Assembly: GCF_032197885.1 (NCBI RefSeq)
Contig: NZ_CP134159.1
Coordinates: 1,612,001 to 1,676,000, forward strand
DNA length: 64,000 nt
Source of the DNA: Levilactobacillus namurensis
Lineage (GTDB): Bacteria > Bacillota > Bacilli > Lactobacillales > Lactobacillaceae
Direction: 5' to 3'
The position numbers and the translations under genes were made by a program. A model generated the notes under the pieces. That model searched no databases. It worked only from the letters and a program-made list of their open reading frames with translations, and was not told where the DNA came from. Each line of letters begins with the position of its first letter. Position 1 is the first letter of the stretch. Below, one piece after another: positions 1-8,972 of this stretch.

Positions 1-1499
1 ACCTTACCAGAGTTGATGGAAACCAGCGTCCCGTTCCGACGACCAGGGTTCCAGTTCTTGATAACTGGCAGGTACTTGCTGAAGGTATGGTTCATGATTC
101 CGTAGCCACGCGTCATGGACAGGAATTCGGTTGCGTACCCAATCAAGCCCCGTGAAGGTGCCAAGAACGTTAACCGCGTTTGACCGTTCCCAACGGCTTC
201 CATGTTCTTCATTTCACCCTTCCGCTTGGAAAGCGTGTCAATGATAGAACCGGTGTATTCGTCAGGCGTATCGATCTGAACGGATTCGAATGGTTCGCAA
301 CGCACGTTATCAATCGTCTTGTAGATAACTTCTGGACGGGAAGCTTGTAATTCGTAGCCTTCACGCCGCATGTTTTCAATCAAGATGGACAAGTGCAGTT
401 CCCCACGACCAGAGACTACCCAAGCACCTGGGTTATCCGTGTCGTCGACCCGCAATGAGACGTCAGTGTGTAACTCCCGCTTCAACCGTTCTTCGATTTG
501 ACGAGACGTCACAAACTTCCCTTCACGACCAGCAAATGGTGAGTCGTTAGTCCGGAAAGTCATCTTCAAGGTTGGTTCGTCAATCCGCAGTAATGGAAGT
601 GGCTCTAAGTGTGCTGGGTCCACAACAGTTTCCCCAACGTTGATTTCTTCCATCCCGGAAACGGCAATCAAGTCTCCGGCCTTAGCTTCCTTGATTTCCA
701 AGCGCTTCAGACCAAAGTACCCGAATAACTTAGTTACCCGGAAGTTTTGCTTCGAGCCATCCAACTTCATAACCGTAACGCTGTCACCGACCTTGATCTT
801 CCCTCGGAAAATCCGACCGATACCAACCCGGCCAACGAAGTCGTTGTAATCCAGCATGGCAACTTGGAACTGTAAAGGTTCGTCTTCGTTGTCGATTGGC
901 GCTGGAATGTGCTTAACGATGGTGTCAAAGATTGGCTTCATGGTGTGTTCTTGGGTATCCAAGTCAGGATCGAAGCTAGACGTCCCGTTCATGGCAGAGG
1001 CATAAACCACTGGGAAGTCCAGTTGGTCTTCATCGGCCCCTAATTCGATAAACAGGTCCAATACTTCGTCCACAACTTCAGAAGGACGAGCGCCCGGACG
1101 GTCAACCTTGTTGATTACAACGATTGGCGTTAAGTGTTGGTCCAAGGCCTTCTTCAGAACGAACCGCGTTTGTGGCATCGTTCCTTCGTAAGCATCGACA
1201 ACCAACAGCACACCGTCAACCATGCGCATGATTCGTTCAACTTCACCACCAAAGTCGGCGTGTCCTGGGGTATCCAAGATGTTGATTTGTTTGTCTCCGT
1301 AACGAACCGCCGTGTTCTTCGACAGGATCGTGATTCCACGTTCCCGTTCAATGGCGTTAGAGTCCAAAGCCCGGTCCTCAATGGACGTGTGTTCGTCCAA
1401 CGTATCGGACTGTTTTAACATTTCGTTGACAAGGGTCGTCTTCCCGTGGTCAACGTGGGCAATGATGGCAATGTTACGGATATCATCTCTGGTTTTCAA
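1..1499 (-). CDS. typA: Ribosome-associated GTPase TypA/BipA, 3' end outside window
   Basis: This is a translational GTPase of the elongation-factor family that binds the 70S ribosome and helps large-subunit assembly and stress growth. The reading frame gives a normal N-terminus with AHVDHGKT (G1), RGITILS (G2), DTPGHADF (G3) and NKVDR (G4), followed by the translation-factor beta barrel and EF-G-like domains. About 499 of the usual ~610 codons are present, and the C-terminus lies left of position 1. The start is TTG at 1499, preceded by AAAGGAAG at good spacing; no ATG is available upstream. The identification is firm, and the truncation comes only from the window edge. Confidence 0.95.
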   Translation of the reverse strand, partial: MKTRDDIRNIAIIAHVDHGKTTLVNEMLKQSDTLDEHTSIEDRALDSNAIERERGITILSKNTAVRYGDKQINILDTPGHADFGGEVERIMRMVDGVLLVVDAYEGTMPQTRFVLKKALDQHLTPIVVINKVDRPGARPSEVVDEVLDLFIELGADEDQLDFPVVYASAMNGTSSFDPDLDTQEHTMKPIFDTIVKHIPAPIDNEDEPLQFQVAMLDYNDFVGRVGIGRIFRGKIKVGDSVTVMKLDGSKQNFRVTKLFGYFGLKRLEIKEAKAGDLIAVSGMEEINVGETVVDPAHLEPLPLLRIDEPTLKMTFRTNDSPFAGREGKFVTSRQIEERLKRELHTDVSLRVDDTDNPGAWVVSGRGELHLSILIENMRREGYELQASRPEVIYKTIDNVRCEPFESVQIDTPDEYTGSIIDTLSKRKGEMKNMEAVGNGQTRLTFLAPSRGLIGYATEFLSMTRGYGIMNHTFSKYLPVIKNWNPGRRNGTLVSINSGK

Positions 1500-1571
1500 G
1501 AATATTTCTTCCTTTCGTGCTTGTTGAATTAGATGGATCACGGCATGTTTACAACAAGGTAAGCACGCTTA

Positions 1572-1600
1572 ATTGTAGCGTCATTCAAGGGTAAAGTCCA
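1572..1600 (-). promoter_or_regulatory. Candidate typA promoter
   Basis: On the minus strand TGGACT, a 17-base spacer and TACAAT lie about 75 bases before the typA TTG start and after the upstream operon's terminator. The -35 matches 4 of 6 consensus bases. Prediction by eye. Confidence 0.5.
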
Positions 1601-1620
1601 TCCATACCGCCCGGCCGCAT

Positions 1621-1645
1621 AAAAAAACTGTGACCGTGTCACAGT
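1621..1645 (-). terminator. Rho-independent terminator of the suhB-like operon
   Basis: A perfect 8-bp stem (ACTGTGAC / GTCACAGT, 3-base loop) is followed on the minus strand by seven T. The distal arm overlaps the stop codon of the inositol-phosphatase gene, so it ends that transcript before typA. Confidence 0.85.
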
Positions 1646-2433
1646 GAGACGTCATCTTCTTCAATTCGGAGAATATCACGTTGCGCTTGTTCCGTCGCTA
1701 CTAATACAAGGTTAGATGATAGCATATTGAGCGGCTGTCCGTCAATAGTTGAGGTCCGAATCCCTAATGTATTCAATAAGACTTGACCGGCCGCAAAGTC
1801 CCACGGCTTCAAATGTGAAATGTACCCTAAAGTTTTCCCCCGCATAATACTGATCATTTCAATCCCAGCGCTCCCGTAGATTCGCATCCCTGCGCTGGCG
1901 TGGACGATAGCCTGCGTGTGTGCCACGTCATGAATAACTAACGGTGCACTCATCCCAATCAAGCCATCCGCTAAAGCCAGATTGGCGGGCGCCAGTAGCG
2001 GCTGATCATTCGCCCAAACGCCGCCGACAACGGGACCGCCGGCGTAAACGACATCGTTCATGACATCATAAATAAAGCCCAACTGGCCCACACCATCTTG
2101 GTAAATCCCAATCATCATGGCAAAGTTATCCCGCTGTTTCACAAAATTCATGGTCCCATCAATGGGGTCCACGATCCAGACGCGGCCAGCCATGCTGGTC
2201 AGCTGATCACCAAAGCCTTCTTCTCCCAGAATCTGTGCTTGGGGGTCCAATTGCCGAATCCCACCAATCAGAAACTGCTCGTTCCCCTTATCCACGTTAG
2301 TTACTAGATCCTTGCGGCTAGTCTTTTCATCCACGGTTAAGGTCTGGTGCATCTTGGCTAGAACCTGTCGCCGCGCTTCTTTGAGTAAGGCAACAACATC
2401 GGTCTGTAACTGTTGCCAATTGGTTTCTGTCAT
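1639..2433 (-). CDS. Inositol monophosphatase family protein (SuhB/YktC-like)
   Basis: This 264-residue member of the Mg-dependent, Li-sensitive phosphatase family probably dephosphorylates inositol-1-phosphate or a related sugar phosphate in the cytosol. The metal-binding motifs are intact: GEEGFG near residue 70, WIVDPIDGTMNFV near residue 90, and KPWDFAAG near residue 211. The length is typical. It is last in an operon with the UPF0223 gene (1-base gap) and the dehydrogenase-like gene. Bacillus subtilis has the same neighbourhood (yktA-yktC), supporting an old linkage. The true substrate cannot be read from sequence; a 3',5'-bisphosphate nucleotidase role is a less likely alternative. Confidence 0.88.
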   Translation of the reverse strand: MTETNWQQLQTDVVALLKEARRQVLAKMHQTLTVDEKTSRKDLVTNVDKGNEQFLIGGIRQLDPQAQILGEEGFGDQLTSMAGRVWIVDPIDGTMNFVKQRDNFAMMIGIYQDGVGQLGFIYDVMNDVVYAGGPVVGGVWANDQPLLAPANLALADGLIGMSAPLVIHDVAHTQAIVHASAGMRIYGSAGIEMISIMRGKTLGYISHLKPWDFAAGQVLLNTLGIRTSTIDGQPLNMLSSNLVLVATEQAQRDILRIEEDDVSL

Positions 2434-2434
2434 G

Positions 2435-2728
2435 TTAACGCGTTCCTTTCATTTTTACTGATCCCGTTGCCGTCCGCGCCTGCTTCACGGTACGGTAAAT
2501 ACTGTACCCAGACACCTCTTCAAAGGCACGCCCCAATTGCTTTTCCTCAAACTTCTGGGGAACCACCGTCTGAAACGCCCGGTACGCGGTCAACAGCTCC
2601 TGGGCTGCAATCCCTTGAGGCTGTTCGTAGGCCGCTTCGACCGCCTGATAAAGTCGCGTAACGATTAGAATATCGTCGGTCGACCAGTCTGGTTGTAACG
2701 GATACGCATAATTTGATGTTGTCGCCAT
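2435..2728 (-). CDS. UPF0223 family protein (YktA-like)
   Basis: This 97-residue soluble protein belongs to the uncharacterised UPF0223 family, which is mostly helical. Recognisable features are the N-terminal YPLxPDWSTDDI segment and the conserved F..VVP.K..EK.L.R.FE..SGYS.Y..V stretch between residues 52 and 82. It has no signal peptide or membrane segment. It sits between the dehydrogenase-like gene (adjacent, zero gap) and the inositol phosphatase (1-base gap), so translation is probably coupled. No function is known for the family; linkage to the phosphatase is also seen in Bacillus. Confidence 0.85.
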   Translation of the reverse strand: MATTSNYAYPLQPDWSTDDILIVTRLYQAVEAAYEQPQGIAAQELLTAYRAFQTVVPQKFEEKQLGRAFEEVSGYSIYRTVKQARTATGSVKMKGTR

Positions 2729-3634
2729 TTATTTTCCCTCCGTCTGTGCGGCCGTCAACGCCGCAATGGTGTCTTGAATCCGAGCAAGTTGCTGCTGATA
2801 AGCCTGTTGCTCTCCTTCGGCCAAACTCAAGTCGGTCAGCCCGCGTAACCCCTGCGGCGTGACTAAGACCGGACTCGAGGCCGCTAAAACCGGCTTAACG
2901 GCCTGCGGGTGAGTCACCGAGATAATGGGGGCCTGGTACGCCAAAAGACGCCGTAACAGACTGATCAGACTTACCAAACGCAAGGTGGTCAGTGAACCCG
3001 TAGCCTCGCGCTGCAACCAGGTCTCCATCTGACTTAAATCGTCGGCACTGACCTGTCCATCCGCATTGGCTAAATACATCAAGATGGGGATGGGACCCAC
3101 GTAGGTCCGGCTCCACGCCACGATGGGCTCGCTAGCTTGACCGATCACGGTTGTCCGGACTGAATCGGGGCTCACCGCCAAGCGCTCCGCTAGCCGCGCC
3201 GTTAAGAGTTGTCCTAACGGCGCCGTTCCTAACCCCCAGACGCGTTCCCGGGCAATTCCCGAAAACTTCCAGGCAAAGTAGGTGAACACCTGATCCTGGT
3301 CCCCTGCGAAGACGAACTGCCCCTGAAATCCATTTTCCAAGACGCGACTCGTCAGTCGCCGTAATACCGCTAATTGTTCAGTCAACGGGCGCTCCGCGTG
3401 GGGTTGATCCAGCAAGACCAACCACTGGGCCTGACCATAATCCGCAGCTGTCCCTAAGCGCACCGTTAGTCGGGAACACAACGCACTAGCCACCACCAGC
3501 GGCTGATAAGTTGGCGCTTCCTCCGCGCGTTCTGGGACCACCACACAGGTCACGGGTAAGTCGGCTGTCAACAACTGCTGTAAGAGCTGTCGGACCTGGT
3601 CCGATGCCCCTTGAATCATCATGGTTGGGGCCAT
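2729..3634 (-). CDS. Lactate/malate dehydrogenase-fold protein lacking catalytic residues
   Basis: The middle of this 301-residue protein aligns with L-lactate dehydrogenases (FTYFAWKFSG, RVWGLGT, VIGQASEP, WSRTYVG), but the chemistry is missing. The family signature G-T-x-L-D-S-x-R reads GTAPLGQLL, so the substrate and relay residues Asp and Arg are both Leu. GEHGD reads GQASE, so the catalytic His is Ala. The N-terminal GxGxxG nucleotide loop is also unrecognisable. It is probably a non-catalytic paralogue with a structural or regulatory role; that is inference. ATG at 3634 is chosen because AAAGGAGG lies just upstream of it, inside the longer frame that opens at TTG 3661. It is first gene of the UPF0223/phosphatase operon. 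Confidence 0.75.
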   Translation of the reverse strand: MAPTMMIQGASDQVRQLLQQLLTADLPVTCVVVPERAEEAPTYQPLVVASALCSRLTVRLGTAADYGQAQWLVLLDQPHAERPLTEQLAVLRRLTSRVLENGFQGQFVFAGDQDQVFTYFAWKFSGIARERVWGLGTAPLGQLLTARLAERLAVSPDSVRTTVIGQASEPIVAWSRTYVGPIPILMYLANADGQVSADDLSQMETWLQREATGSLTTLRLVSLISLLRRLLAYQAPIISVTHPQAVKPVLAASSPVLVTPQGLRGLTDLSLAEGEQQAYQQQLARIQDTIAALTAAQTEGK

Positions 3635-3672
3635 GGGCACCCCTCCTTTACTAGACTCCAATATCTTCTTTA

Positions 3673-3700
3673 ATTATAAGTGAACTGCTTAGAATCGCAA
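3673..3700 (-). promoter_or_regulatory. Candidate promoter of the LDH-like/UPF0223/phosphatase operon
   Basis: Minus-strand TTGCGA, a 16-base spacer and a perfect TATAAT lie 39 bases before the ATG at 3634, just after the pdh terminator. Strong -10, acceptable -35. Confidence 0.7.
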
Positions 3701-3724
3701 GCACCCATTCCTGCCGATTCCACT

Positions 3725-3751
3725 AAAAAAGGACCCCCAAACGGGAGTCCT
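3725..3751 (-). terminator. Rho-independent terminator of the pdh operon
   Basis: A 9-bp stem with one G-T pair (AGGACTCCC / GGGGGTCCT) and a 4-base loop is followed by six T on the minus strand, 25 bases past the pdhD stop. Confidence 0.85.
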
Positions 3752-3775
3752 CCTTTAGTAACTTTTTCATAAACC

Positions 3776-5203
3776 TTAGATATGCGTTGGGAAGCCCAAA
3801 GCAATATCGGCAGTTTCTTGAATTGGTTCGTTCAGCGTTGGGTGTGGGTGAATGGTCAACGCTACGTCTTCAACGTTCAAGCCGTCGTTAACGATAATTG
3901 ACAGTTCACCAGCCATGGTGCTGACTTCTGGGCCAACCGCTTGAGCACCCACGATGTTCTTGTTGTCGTCGTCCGTGTAGACGAAGCGAACAAAGCCATC
4001 TGGTGCGTCCAGTGAAACGGCCCGTGCATTCCCAGCAAATGGGAATTGTGCCGTCTTGACCTTGATTCCCTTATCCGTTGCTTGGCTCTTGGAGTACCCA
4101 ACAGTCGTAATTTCCGGATCAGAGAAGCAAACAGCAGGAACGCCAACCCAGTCGTTAGCCGTCTTCTTACCAGCAATGGCACCGGCAGCCGTCTTGGCTT
4201 CAGCAAAGGCCTTATGTGCCAATGCAGGACCAGGAACACAGTCACCAATTGCCCAGATGTGCTCGGAAGCCGTCCGGCCTTGGTTATCAACTTCGATTTG
4301 GCCATGGTCGTTCATCTTAACGCCCGTGTATTCCAAACCAAGGTTGTCAGTGTTTGGCTTACGACCAACCGTCACCATGCAGTAATCAGCTTTAACCGTT
4401 GATTCCTTACCATCGACCGCGTAAGTAACTTCAACACCGTTGTCATCTTGCTTGGAGCCCTTAGCCATCGCATTCGTGATGACGTCAACGCCCTTCTTCT
4501 TCAACTTCTTCAGGACAACTGAAACCAGGTCCTTATCGAAGCCAGCCAGAATCGACTTGGTTCCTTCAATGATCGTGACGTGAGCCCCTAAGCTAGCGTA
4601 AGCACCAGCTAATTCAGTCCCAACGTAACCACCACCGATAACAACGAATTCCTTTGGAATTTCAGGCAGATTCAAGCCACCGGTAGAATCGACGACCCGA
4701 CCTTCAAACTTGAAGCCAGGGATTTCGATTGGGTGTGAACCGGATGCAATAATGATGTTATTGTATTCGTAAGTCGCACCAGTATCCACGGACATGAACT
4801 GCTTTTCACCGGTTGGAATCACCCGTAATTGGGTGTCGCTCAAGAAGACCGCTTCCCCGTTGACCACATCAACGTGGTGCTTCTTCATCAGCATCTTAAC
4901 GCCGCTGGTCATCCGATTAACGACCTTCTTTTGCTTCCATTCCTGAGTCTTCTTGAAGTCAATCGTTGCGTTATCCGTTGAGATACCGTAAGTTGAACCA
5001 TCTTTGGCTTGTTCCAAACGGTGTCCCGCTTGAATCAAGGCCTTTGAAGGGACACAACCGACGTTCAAGCAGACACCACCCAGAGTATCGGACTTTTCAA
5101 CCAAAGTGACCTTTTGGCCTAATTCGGAAGCCCGAATGGCGGCAACGTAACCGCCGGGTCCGGCACCGATGATGACGGTGTCCTTCTTTTCAACATCTGC
5201 CAT
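3776..5203 (-). CDS. pdhD: Dihydrolipoyl dehydrogenase, E3 of pyruvate dehydrogenase
   Basis: The 475-residue FAD flavoprotein reoxidises the dihydrolipoyl arms of the E2 core and reduces NAD+. The FAD loop GAGPGGYVAA is at residues 13-22, the redox-active disulfide is GGVCLNVGCVPSKA near residue 42, and the NAD loop is GGGYVGTELA near residue 191. The C-terminal HPHPTLNE supplies the His-Glu pair of the neighbouring subunit. Length is normal. The gene is last of four in the pdh operon, 6 bases after pdhC, and is followed by a strong terminator. All catalytic residues are present, so the assignment is secure. Confidence 0.97.
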   Translation of the reverse strand: MADVEKKDTVIIGAGPGGYVAAIRASELGQKVTLVEKSDTLGGVCLNVGCVPSKALIQAGHRLEQAKDGSTYGISTDNATIDFKKTQEWKQKKVVNRMTSGVKMLMKKHHVDVVNGEAVFLSDTQLRVIPTGEKQFMSVDTGATYEYNNIIIASGSHPIEIPGFKFEGRVVDSTGGLNLPEIPKEFVVIGGGYVGTELAGAYASLGAHVTIIEGTKSILAGFDKDLVSVVLKKLKKKGVDVITNAMAKGSKQDDNGVEVTYAVDGKESTVKADYCMVTVGRKPNTDNLGLEYTGVKMNDHGQIEVDNQGRTASEHIWAIGDCVPGPALAHKAFAEAKTAAGAIAGKKTANDWVGVPAVCFSDPEITTVGYSKSQATDKGIKVKTAQFPFAGNARAVSLDAPDGFVRFVYTDDDNKNIVGAQAVGPEVSTMAGELSIIVNDGLNVEDVALTIHPHPTLNEPIQETADIALGFPTHI

Positions 5204-5209
5204 ATTATC

Positions 5210-6526
5210 CTACCCTTCCATTAACAACAATTCTGGATCGTGTAACATCTTGTTCATGTAGTTCAAAGCGTTCTGAGCTAACGCCCCATCGATCAGACGG
5301 TGGTCGTAACTCAAGGACAACTTCATCATCCGACCAACTACGATGTCGCCATCTTCGTTAACGATTGGCGCCTTTTCAATTCGGCCAACCCCTAAGATTG
5401 CAACTTCTGGTTGGTTGATAACTGGCGTGAACCAGCCGCCACCAATAGAACCAACGTTGGAAATGGTGATAGAACCACCGGCCATGGAATCTGGACTCAA
5501 CTTCTTGTCGTAAGCAGCTTGAGTGTTTTCCGTGATTTCCTTAGCGATTTCAAACATACCCTTGGTATCAGCAGCCTTGATGTTTGGTACGTAAAGACCA
5601 TCATCCGTGTTGGTTGCAATCCCGATGTTGTAGTAGTGTTTGTAAACAATTTCTTGGGTAGTGTCATCAATCGAGGCGTTCAGTTCTGGGAACTTCTTGA
5701 TCGTGGCAACCAATGCCTTCACGATGTAAGGCAAGAAGGTCAAGTGAATGTCTTGGTCAGCAGCCATTTGCTTGTACTTCTTCCGGTTAGCCATCAACTT
5801 CGTCACGTCAACTTCATCAAATGAGGTAACGTGTGGGGCAATGTCTTTAGAAGTCCGCATGCTCTTGGCAATAATCTTCCGCATTGCAGACATTGGTTCA
5901 CGCGTCTCCAAATCTGGTTGATCGGACTTCCAAGGCTTGATAGCTTGGCCAGCAGCGGCTTTGCCTTCAGCAGCTGGCGCAGCAGCGGCAGCAGCCGGTG
6001 CAGCGGCACCATTGAAGTTATCAATGTCAGCCTTCAAGACTTGGCCGTGGTTCCCGGTTGGGGCAACCAAGGTAATGTCAACGCCCTTGTCCCGTGCGTA
6101 TTGACGGACGGAAGGCATTGCCATAACCAACTTATTTGGATCAGAAGCAGCTGGTACCCCAGTTGGGGCTGCGGCAGGAGCTGGTGCAGCTGGCTTTTCA
6201 GGAGCTGGCGCAGCTTCTTCCTTAGGTGCTTCTTCCTTTGCGTCGTCATCGGCGTCACTCGCCTTGGTCAAGTCAGGTGCCGTATCGGAACCATCATCGA
6301 TCACGATCAGTGGATCACCAATTTCAACCGTGTCGCCTTCTTGAGCGACGATTTGTGAAACCTTCCCAGCAACGGGAGAAGGTAATTCGGAAACAGACTT
6401 ATCGTTTTGGATTTCGACTAACGTGTCGTCTTCCTTAACCTCGTCTCCTTCTTTAACTAGCCATGAAGAAATTTCGCCTTCGGCCATTCCTTCACCCAGT
6501 TCTGGGAGTTTGAACGTATAAGCCAT
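5210..6526 (-). CDS. pdhC: Dihydrolipoamide acetyltransferase, E2 of pyruvate dehydrogenase
   Basis: E2 forms the core of the complex and transfers acetyl groups from lipoate to coenzyme A. The 438 residues show one lipoyl domain (attachment Lys in EIQNDKS, near residue 43), an Ala/Pro/Glu-rich flexible linker (about 90-125), the peripheral E1/E3-binding domain ([15 protein letters not shown], about 135), a second Ala/Pro linker, and the catalytic domain ending with SYDHRLIDG, which carries the active-site His and Asp. A single lipoyl domain is usual in Gram-positive E2. It is separated from pdhB by 73 bases and from pdhD by 6. Confidence 0.97.
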   Translation of the reverse strand: MAYTFKLPELGEGMAEGEISSWLVKEGDEVKEDDTLVEIQNDKSVSELPSPVAGKVSQIVAQEGDTVEIGDPLIVIDDGSDTAPDLTKASDADDDAKEEAPKEEAAPAPEKPAAPAPAAAPTGVPAASDPNKLVMAMPSVRQYARDKGVDITLVAPTGNHGQVLKADIDNFNGAAAPAAAAAAPAAEGKAAAGQAIKPWKSDQPDLETREPMSAMRKIIAKSMRTSKDIAPHVTSFDEVDVTKLMANRKKYKQMAADQDIHLTFLPYIVKALVATIKKFPELNASIDDTTQEIVYKHYYNIGIATNTDDGLYVPNIKAADTKGMFEIAKEITENTQAAYDKKLSPDSMAGGSITISNVGSIGGGWFTPVINQPEVAILGVGRIEKAPIVNEDGDIVVGRMMKLSLSYDHRLIDGALAQNALNYMNKMLHDPELLLMEG

Positions 6527-6599
6527 GGGAAAACTTCCTTTCTTATCGTTTAATGCAGGGTGTCTCCCACATTGATATTTTTATCGTTTAAATTTTAAT

Positions 6600-7577
6600 T
6601 TAGTAATTGACGATTTCGCGAGCCTTAGCTTCGATGTCGTCAGCATTTGGAATCCAGTCGCCTTCAGCTTGGGCAAATGGGTAAACGCTATCTGGCGCAG
6701 CTACCCGGCCAATTGGGGCGTCCAAGGACATGATCTTTTCTTCGGCAATGTCAGATGCAACAATCGCACCAACTCCGGCCATCCGTTGTGCTTCTTGCAC
6801 AATAACAACCTTGTGAGTCTTGTCGATGGAAGCAAAGACCGTGTCCGTGTCGATTGGTGACAAGGAACGTAAGTCAATAACTTCAGCAGAGATGTTGTCC
6901 TTAGCTAAAGCATCTGCGGCGCTAAGTGCTTCGTTAACTTCAGCACTGTAGGCAACCAACGTAACGTCGGAACCTTCACGAACTACCTTAGCGGAGTCCA
7001 ACGGAACCGTGTACTTGTCATCTGGCACTTCATCCTTCATTGAACGATAAAGCTTCAAGTTTTCCATAAAGAGAACTGGATCGTCGCTTTCAACGGCGGA
7101 GATGATCAGGCCCTTAGCATCGTATGGGTTTGCAGGGGTAACCACCCGCAGACCTGGGGTGCTAACAAAGTAGTTTTCCAGGTTATCGGAGTGCATTTCA
7201 GCAGTGTGCGTCCCACCACCGAATGGTGTCCGAATCGTAACAGGGAACTTCTTTTGGCCACCGAACCGGTAGTGGTCACGTGCTAATTGACCAACAATCC
7301 CGTCCATGGCTTCGAACGTGAATCCCATAAATTGAATTTCTGGGATTGGACGCCAACCGGTCAATGACAGACCAATTGCTAAGCCTAAGATACCTGATTC
7401 AGCCAATGGCGTATCGAATACCCGGTCTTCACCGTACTTGTCTTGCAAGCCGACAGTCGTCCGGAACACACCACCGTTTTTACCAACATCTTCACCGAAG
7501 ATCAGAGTCTTTGAATCGTCGTTTAAGACTTGATCTAGTCCAGAAGTGATCGCTTTGATGTACGTCATTTTAGCCAT
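6600..7577 (-). CDS. pdhB: Pyruvate dehydrogenase E1 beta subunit
   Basis: This 325-residue subunit pairs with PdhA to form the thiamine-diphosphate E1 that decarboxylates pyruvate and acetylates lipoyl-E2. Visible landmarks are FGEDVGKNGGVFR near residue 27, the DTPLAESGILG segment that contributes the cofactor-activating Glu (about 55-65), TPFGGGTHTAEMHS (about 117-130), and the C-terminal transketolase-like domain with VIVQEAQRMAGVGA. It starts 2 bases after the pdhA stop, so the two E1 chains are probably made by coupled translation in equal amounts. Confidence 0.96.
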   Translation of the reverse strand: MAKMTYIKAITSGLDQVLNDDSKTLIFGEDVGKNGGVFRTTVGLQDKYGEDRVFDTPLAESGILGLAIGLSLTGWRPIPEIQFMGFTFEAMDGIVGQLARDHYRFGGQKKFPVTIRTPFGGGTHTAEMHSDNLENYFVSTPGLRVVTPANPYDAKGLIISAVESDDPVLFMENLKLYRSMKDEVPDDKYTVPLDSAKVVREGSDVTLVAYSAEVNEALSAADALAKDNISAEVIDLRSLSPIDTDTVFASIDKTHKVVIVQEAQRMAGVGAIVASDIAEEKIMSLDAPIGRVAAPDSVYPFAQAEGDWIPNADDIEAKAREIVNY

Positions 7578-7579
7578 GA

Positions 7580-8695
7580 TTACTTCGACTCCTTTGCTTC
7601 AAATTCTGCAATTTGCTTCTTAACCGCTGGAGTAGGAACATCGTAAGTCCACTTCAAGAAGTCGGAAACCTTTTGTGCTGGAGCAGCTTCTGCTTCCTTC
7701 ATCGCGTTCTTAAATTCGTCCTTGTATTCTTCAACCAACTTGTCTTCTTGGTCTTGAGACCAAAGCTTCTTGTCGGTCAAAACTTTACGCATCCGAATGA
7801 GTGGGTCAGCATCGAACCAAGGCTTTTCTTCTTCCTTAGTCCGGTAACGTGAAGGATCATCACCGGCTGATGAGTGAGCACCGTAACGGTAAGTTAAGGT
7901 TTCGATGACCACTGGACCATTGCCGGCAGCGGCAAATTCACGTGCTTCCTTAGCAACTTCGTGAACGGCCACGATATCCATCCCATCAACTTGGACGGAA
8001 GGAACACCCATGGCAACGGCCTTTTGTGCTAAGGTTTCAGCAGCAGTTTGCTTACGACGTGGGACAGAAATTGCCCAGCCGTTGTTTTGAACAAAGAAGA
8101 CAGCAGGTGCTTGGTAAGCAGAAGTGAAGTTAATCCCTTCGTACCAGTCACCTTGTGACGTACCACCATCACCGGTGTAAACAAAGGCAACGCGGTCTTT
8201 GTCGCCGTTCTTTTGAATCCCCAGGGCAACCCCGGCAGTTTCAACGTATTGGGCACCGATGATAATTTGTGGGAAGATCATGTTCGGGTTATCGTATTGA
8301 TTCCCTTGAATATGACCCTTGGACCATAAGAAACCTTTAGCAACGCTTGCGCCGTGTTGAATCATTTGCGGGAGGTCACGGTAAGCAGGTAACAAGAAGT
8401 CTTGTTCCTTGAAAGCCGTGACACTACCCATTTCACTAGCTTCCTCACCGGCAGTTGGAGCATAGAACCCCAGACGACCTTGACGAGAGAAGTTCATCGT
8501 TTGTTCGTGTAAAGTACGTTCCCAAACCATTTTCTTCATAAAGTCAACAAGCTGGTCATCTGAATATTTTGCCAACGTATCTGGATCGACAACCTTACCT
8601 TCCCGATCAATAACTTGAACCGGGTGTTTGTATGAATCGGCCATCGTAGCTTTGATTTTGGCAAAGTCTACAATCTGTTTGCTTCCATTAGCCAT
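7580..8695 (-). CDS. pdhA: Pyruvate dehydrogenase E1 alpha subunit
   Basis: The E1 alpha chain binds thiamine diphosphate through GDGGTSQGD...NN (about residues 190-225) and carries the phosphorylation-loop-like YRYGAHSSAGDDP region. Length (371 residues from the chosen start) is normal for the Gram-positive type. ATG at 8695 is preferred because GAAAGGAAA lies 10-11 bases before it; the in-frame GTG at 8704 abuts that ribosome binding site. It is first in the pdhABCD operon and divergent from def. A cre-like sequence in the shared upstream region suggests catabolite control, which is inference. Confidence 0.96.
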   Translation of the reverse strand: MANGSKQIVDFAKIKATMADSYKHPVQVIDREGKVVDPDTLAKYSDDQLVDFMKKMVWERTLHEQTMNFSRQGRLGFYAPTAGEEASEMGSVTAFKEQDFLLPAYRDLPQMIQHGASVAKGFLWSKGHIQGNQYDNPNMIFPQIIIGAQYVETAGVALGIQKNGDKDRVAFVYTGDGGTSQGDWYEGINFTSAYQAPAVFFVQNNGWAISVPRRKQTAAETLAQKAVAMGVPSVQVDGMDIVAVHEVAKEAREFAAAGNGPVVIETLTYRYGAHSSAGDDPSRYRTKEEEKPWFDADPLIRMRKVLTDKKLWSQDQEDKLVEEYKDEFKNAMKEAEAAPAQKVSDFLKWTYDVPTPAVKKQIAEFEAKESK

Positions 8696-8772
8696 AAGTA
8701 ACACTTTCCTTTCACTTTATATGAAATGTTAACTAGAAGTGAGTCAACGTTGCGTTTCCTGACTACGTTTAT

Positions 8773-8801
8773 AAAGTACCATTTTTTCATAATTCTTGCA
8801 A
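8773..8801 (-). promoter_or_regulatory. Candidate pdhA promoter
   Basis: Minus-strand TTGCAA, 17-base spacer, then TACTTT preceded by TGG (extended -10). About 78 bases before the pdhA ATG. The -10 hexamer itself is weak, so this is a best guess. Confidence 0.4.
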
Positions 8802-8885
8802 GCCCTTTCATTGAGATTAAATAAGGGATTCGGCCAAATCCCTACTGTGGCCGGCGGTTTCCCATTTTCGGTTTTTTTTGAAAAC

Positions 8886-8899
8886 CGAAACCGTTTTCT
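8886..8899 (+). promoter_or_regulatory. cre-like site between pdhA and def
   Basis: CGAAACCGTTTTCT matches the CcpA cre consensus TGWAANCGNTNWCA at every defined base except the first and last. It lies just upstream of the def promoter and within a 10-bp inverted repeat region (TTTCGGTTTT / AAAACCGAAA at 8865-8890). Function is inferred. Confidence 0.35.
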
Positions 8900-8905
8900 T
8901 TTCAT

Positions 8906-8934
8906 TTCATTTTTCATAAAAAGTATGCTAGAAT
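8906..8934 (+). promoter_or_regulatory. Candidate def promoter with extended -10
   Basis: TAGAAT at 8929-8934 is preceded by TGC, giving an extended -10; the -35 (TTCATT, 17-base spacing) is poor. The start codon lies 38 bases downstream. Confidence 0.5.
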
Positions 8935-8972
8935 AATTGGTAACTACGATTATTTTTGCGGAGGTAATGCCC

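Noticed and set aside
1..1499. typA as a broken gene
   Set aside because: The frame is intact and simply runs past position 1.
2729..3634. LDH-like gene as a pseudogene
   Set aside because: No frameshift or stop, good expression signals, normal length and downstream partners; loss of catalytic residues alone does not make it a pseudogene.
5411..6358. Long open frames opposite pdhC
   Set aside because: They arise from the Ala/Pro-rich linker codons of E2, have no ribosome sites, and overlap a certain gene.
8826..8843. GGGATT...AATCCC inverted repeat upstream of pdhA
   Set aside because: Six base pairs with a 6-base loop, no T-run and no conserved motif; too weak to call.
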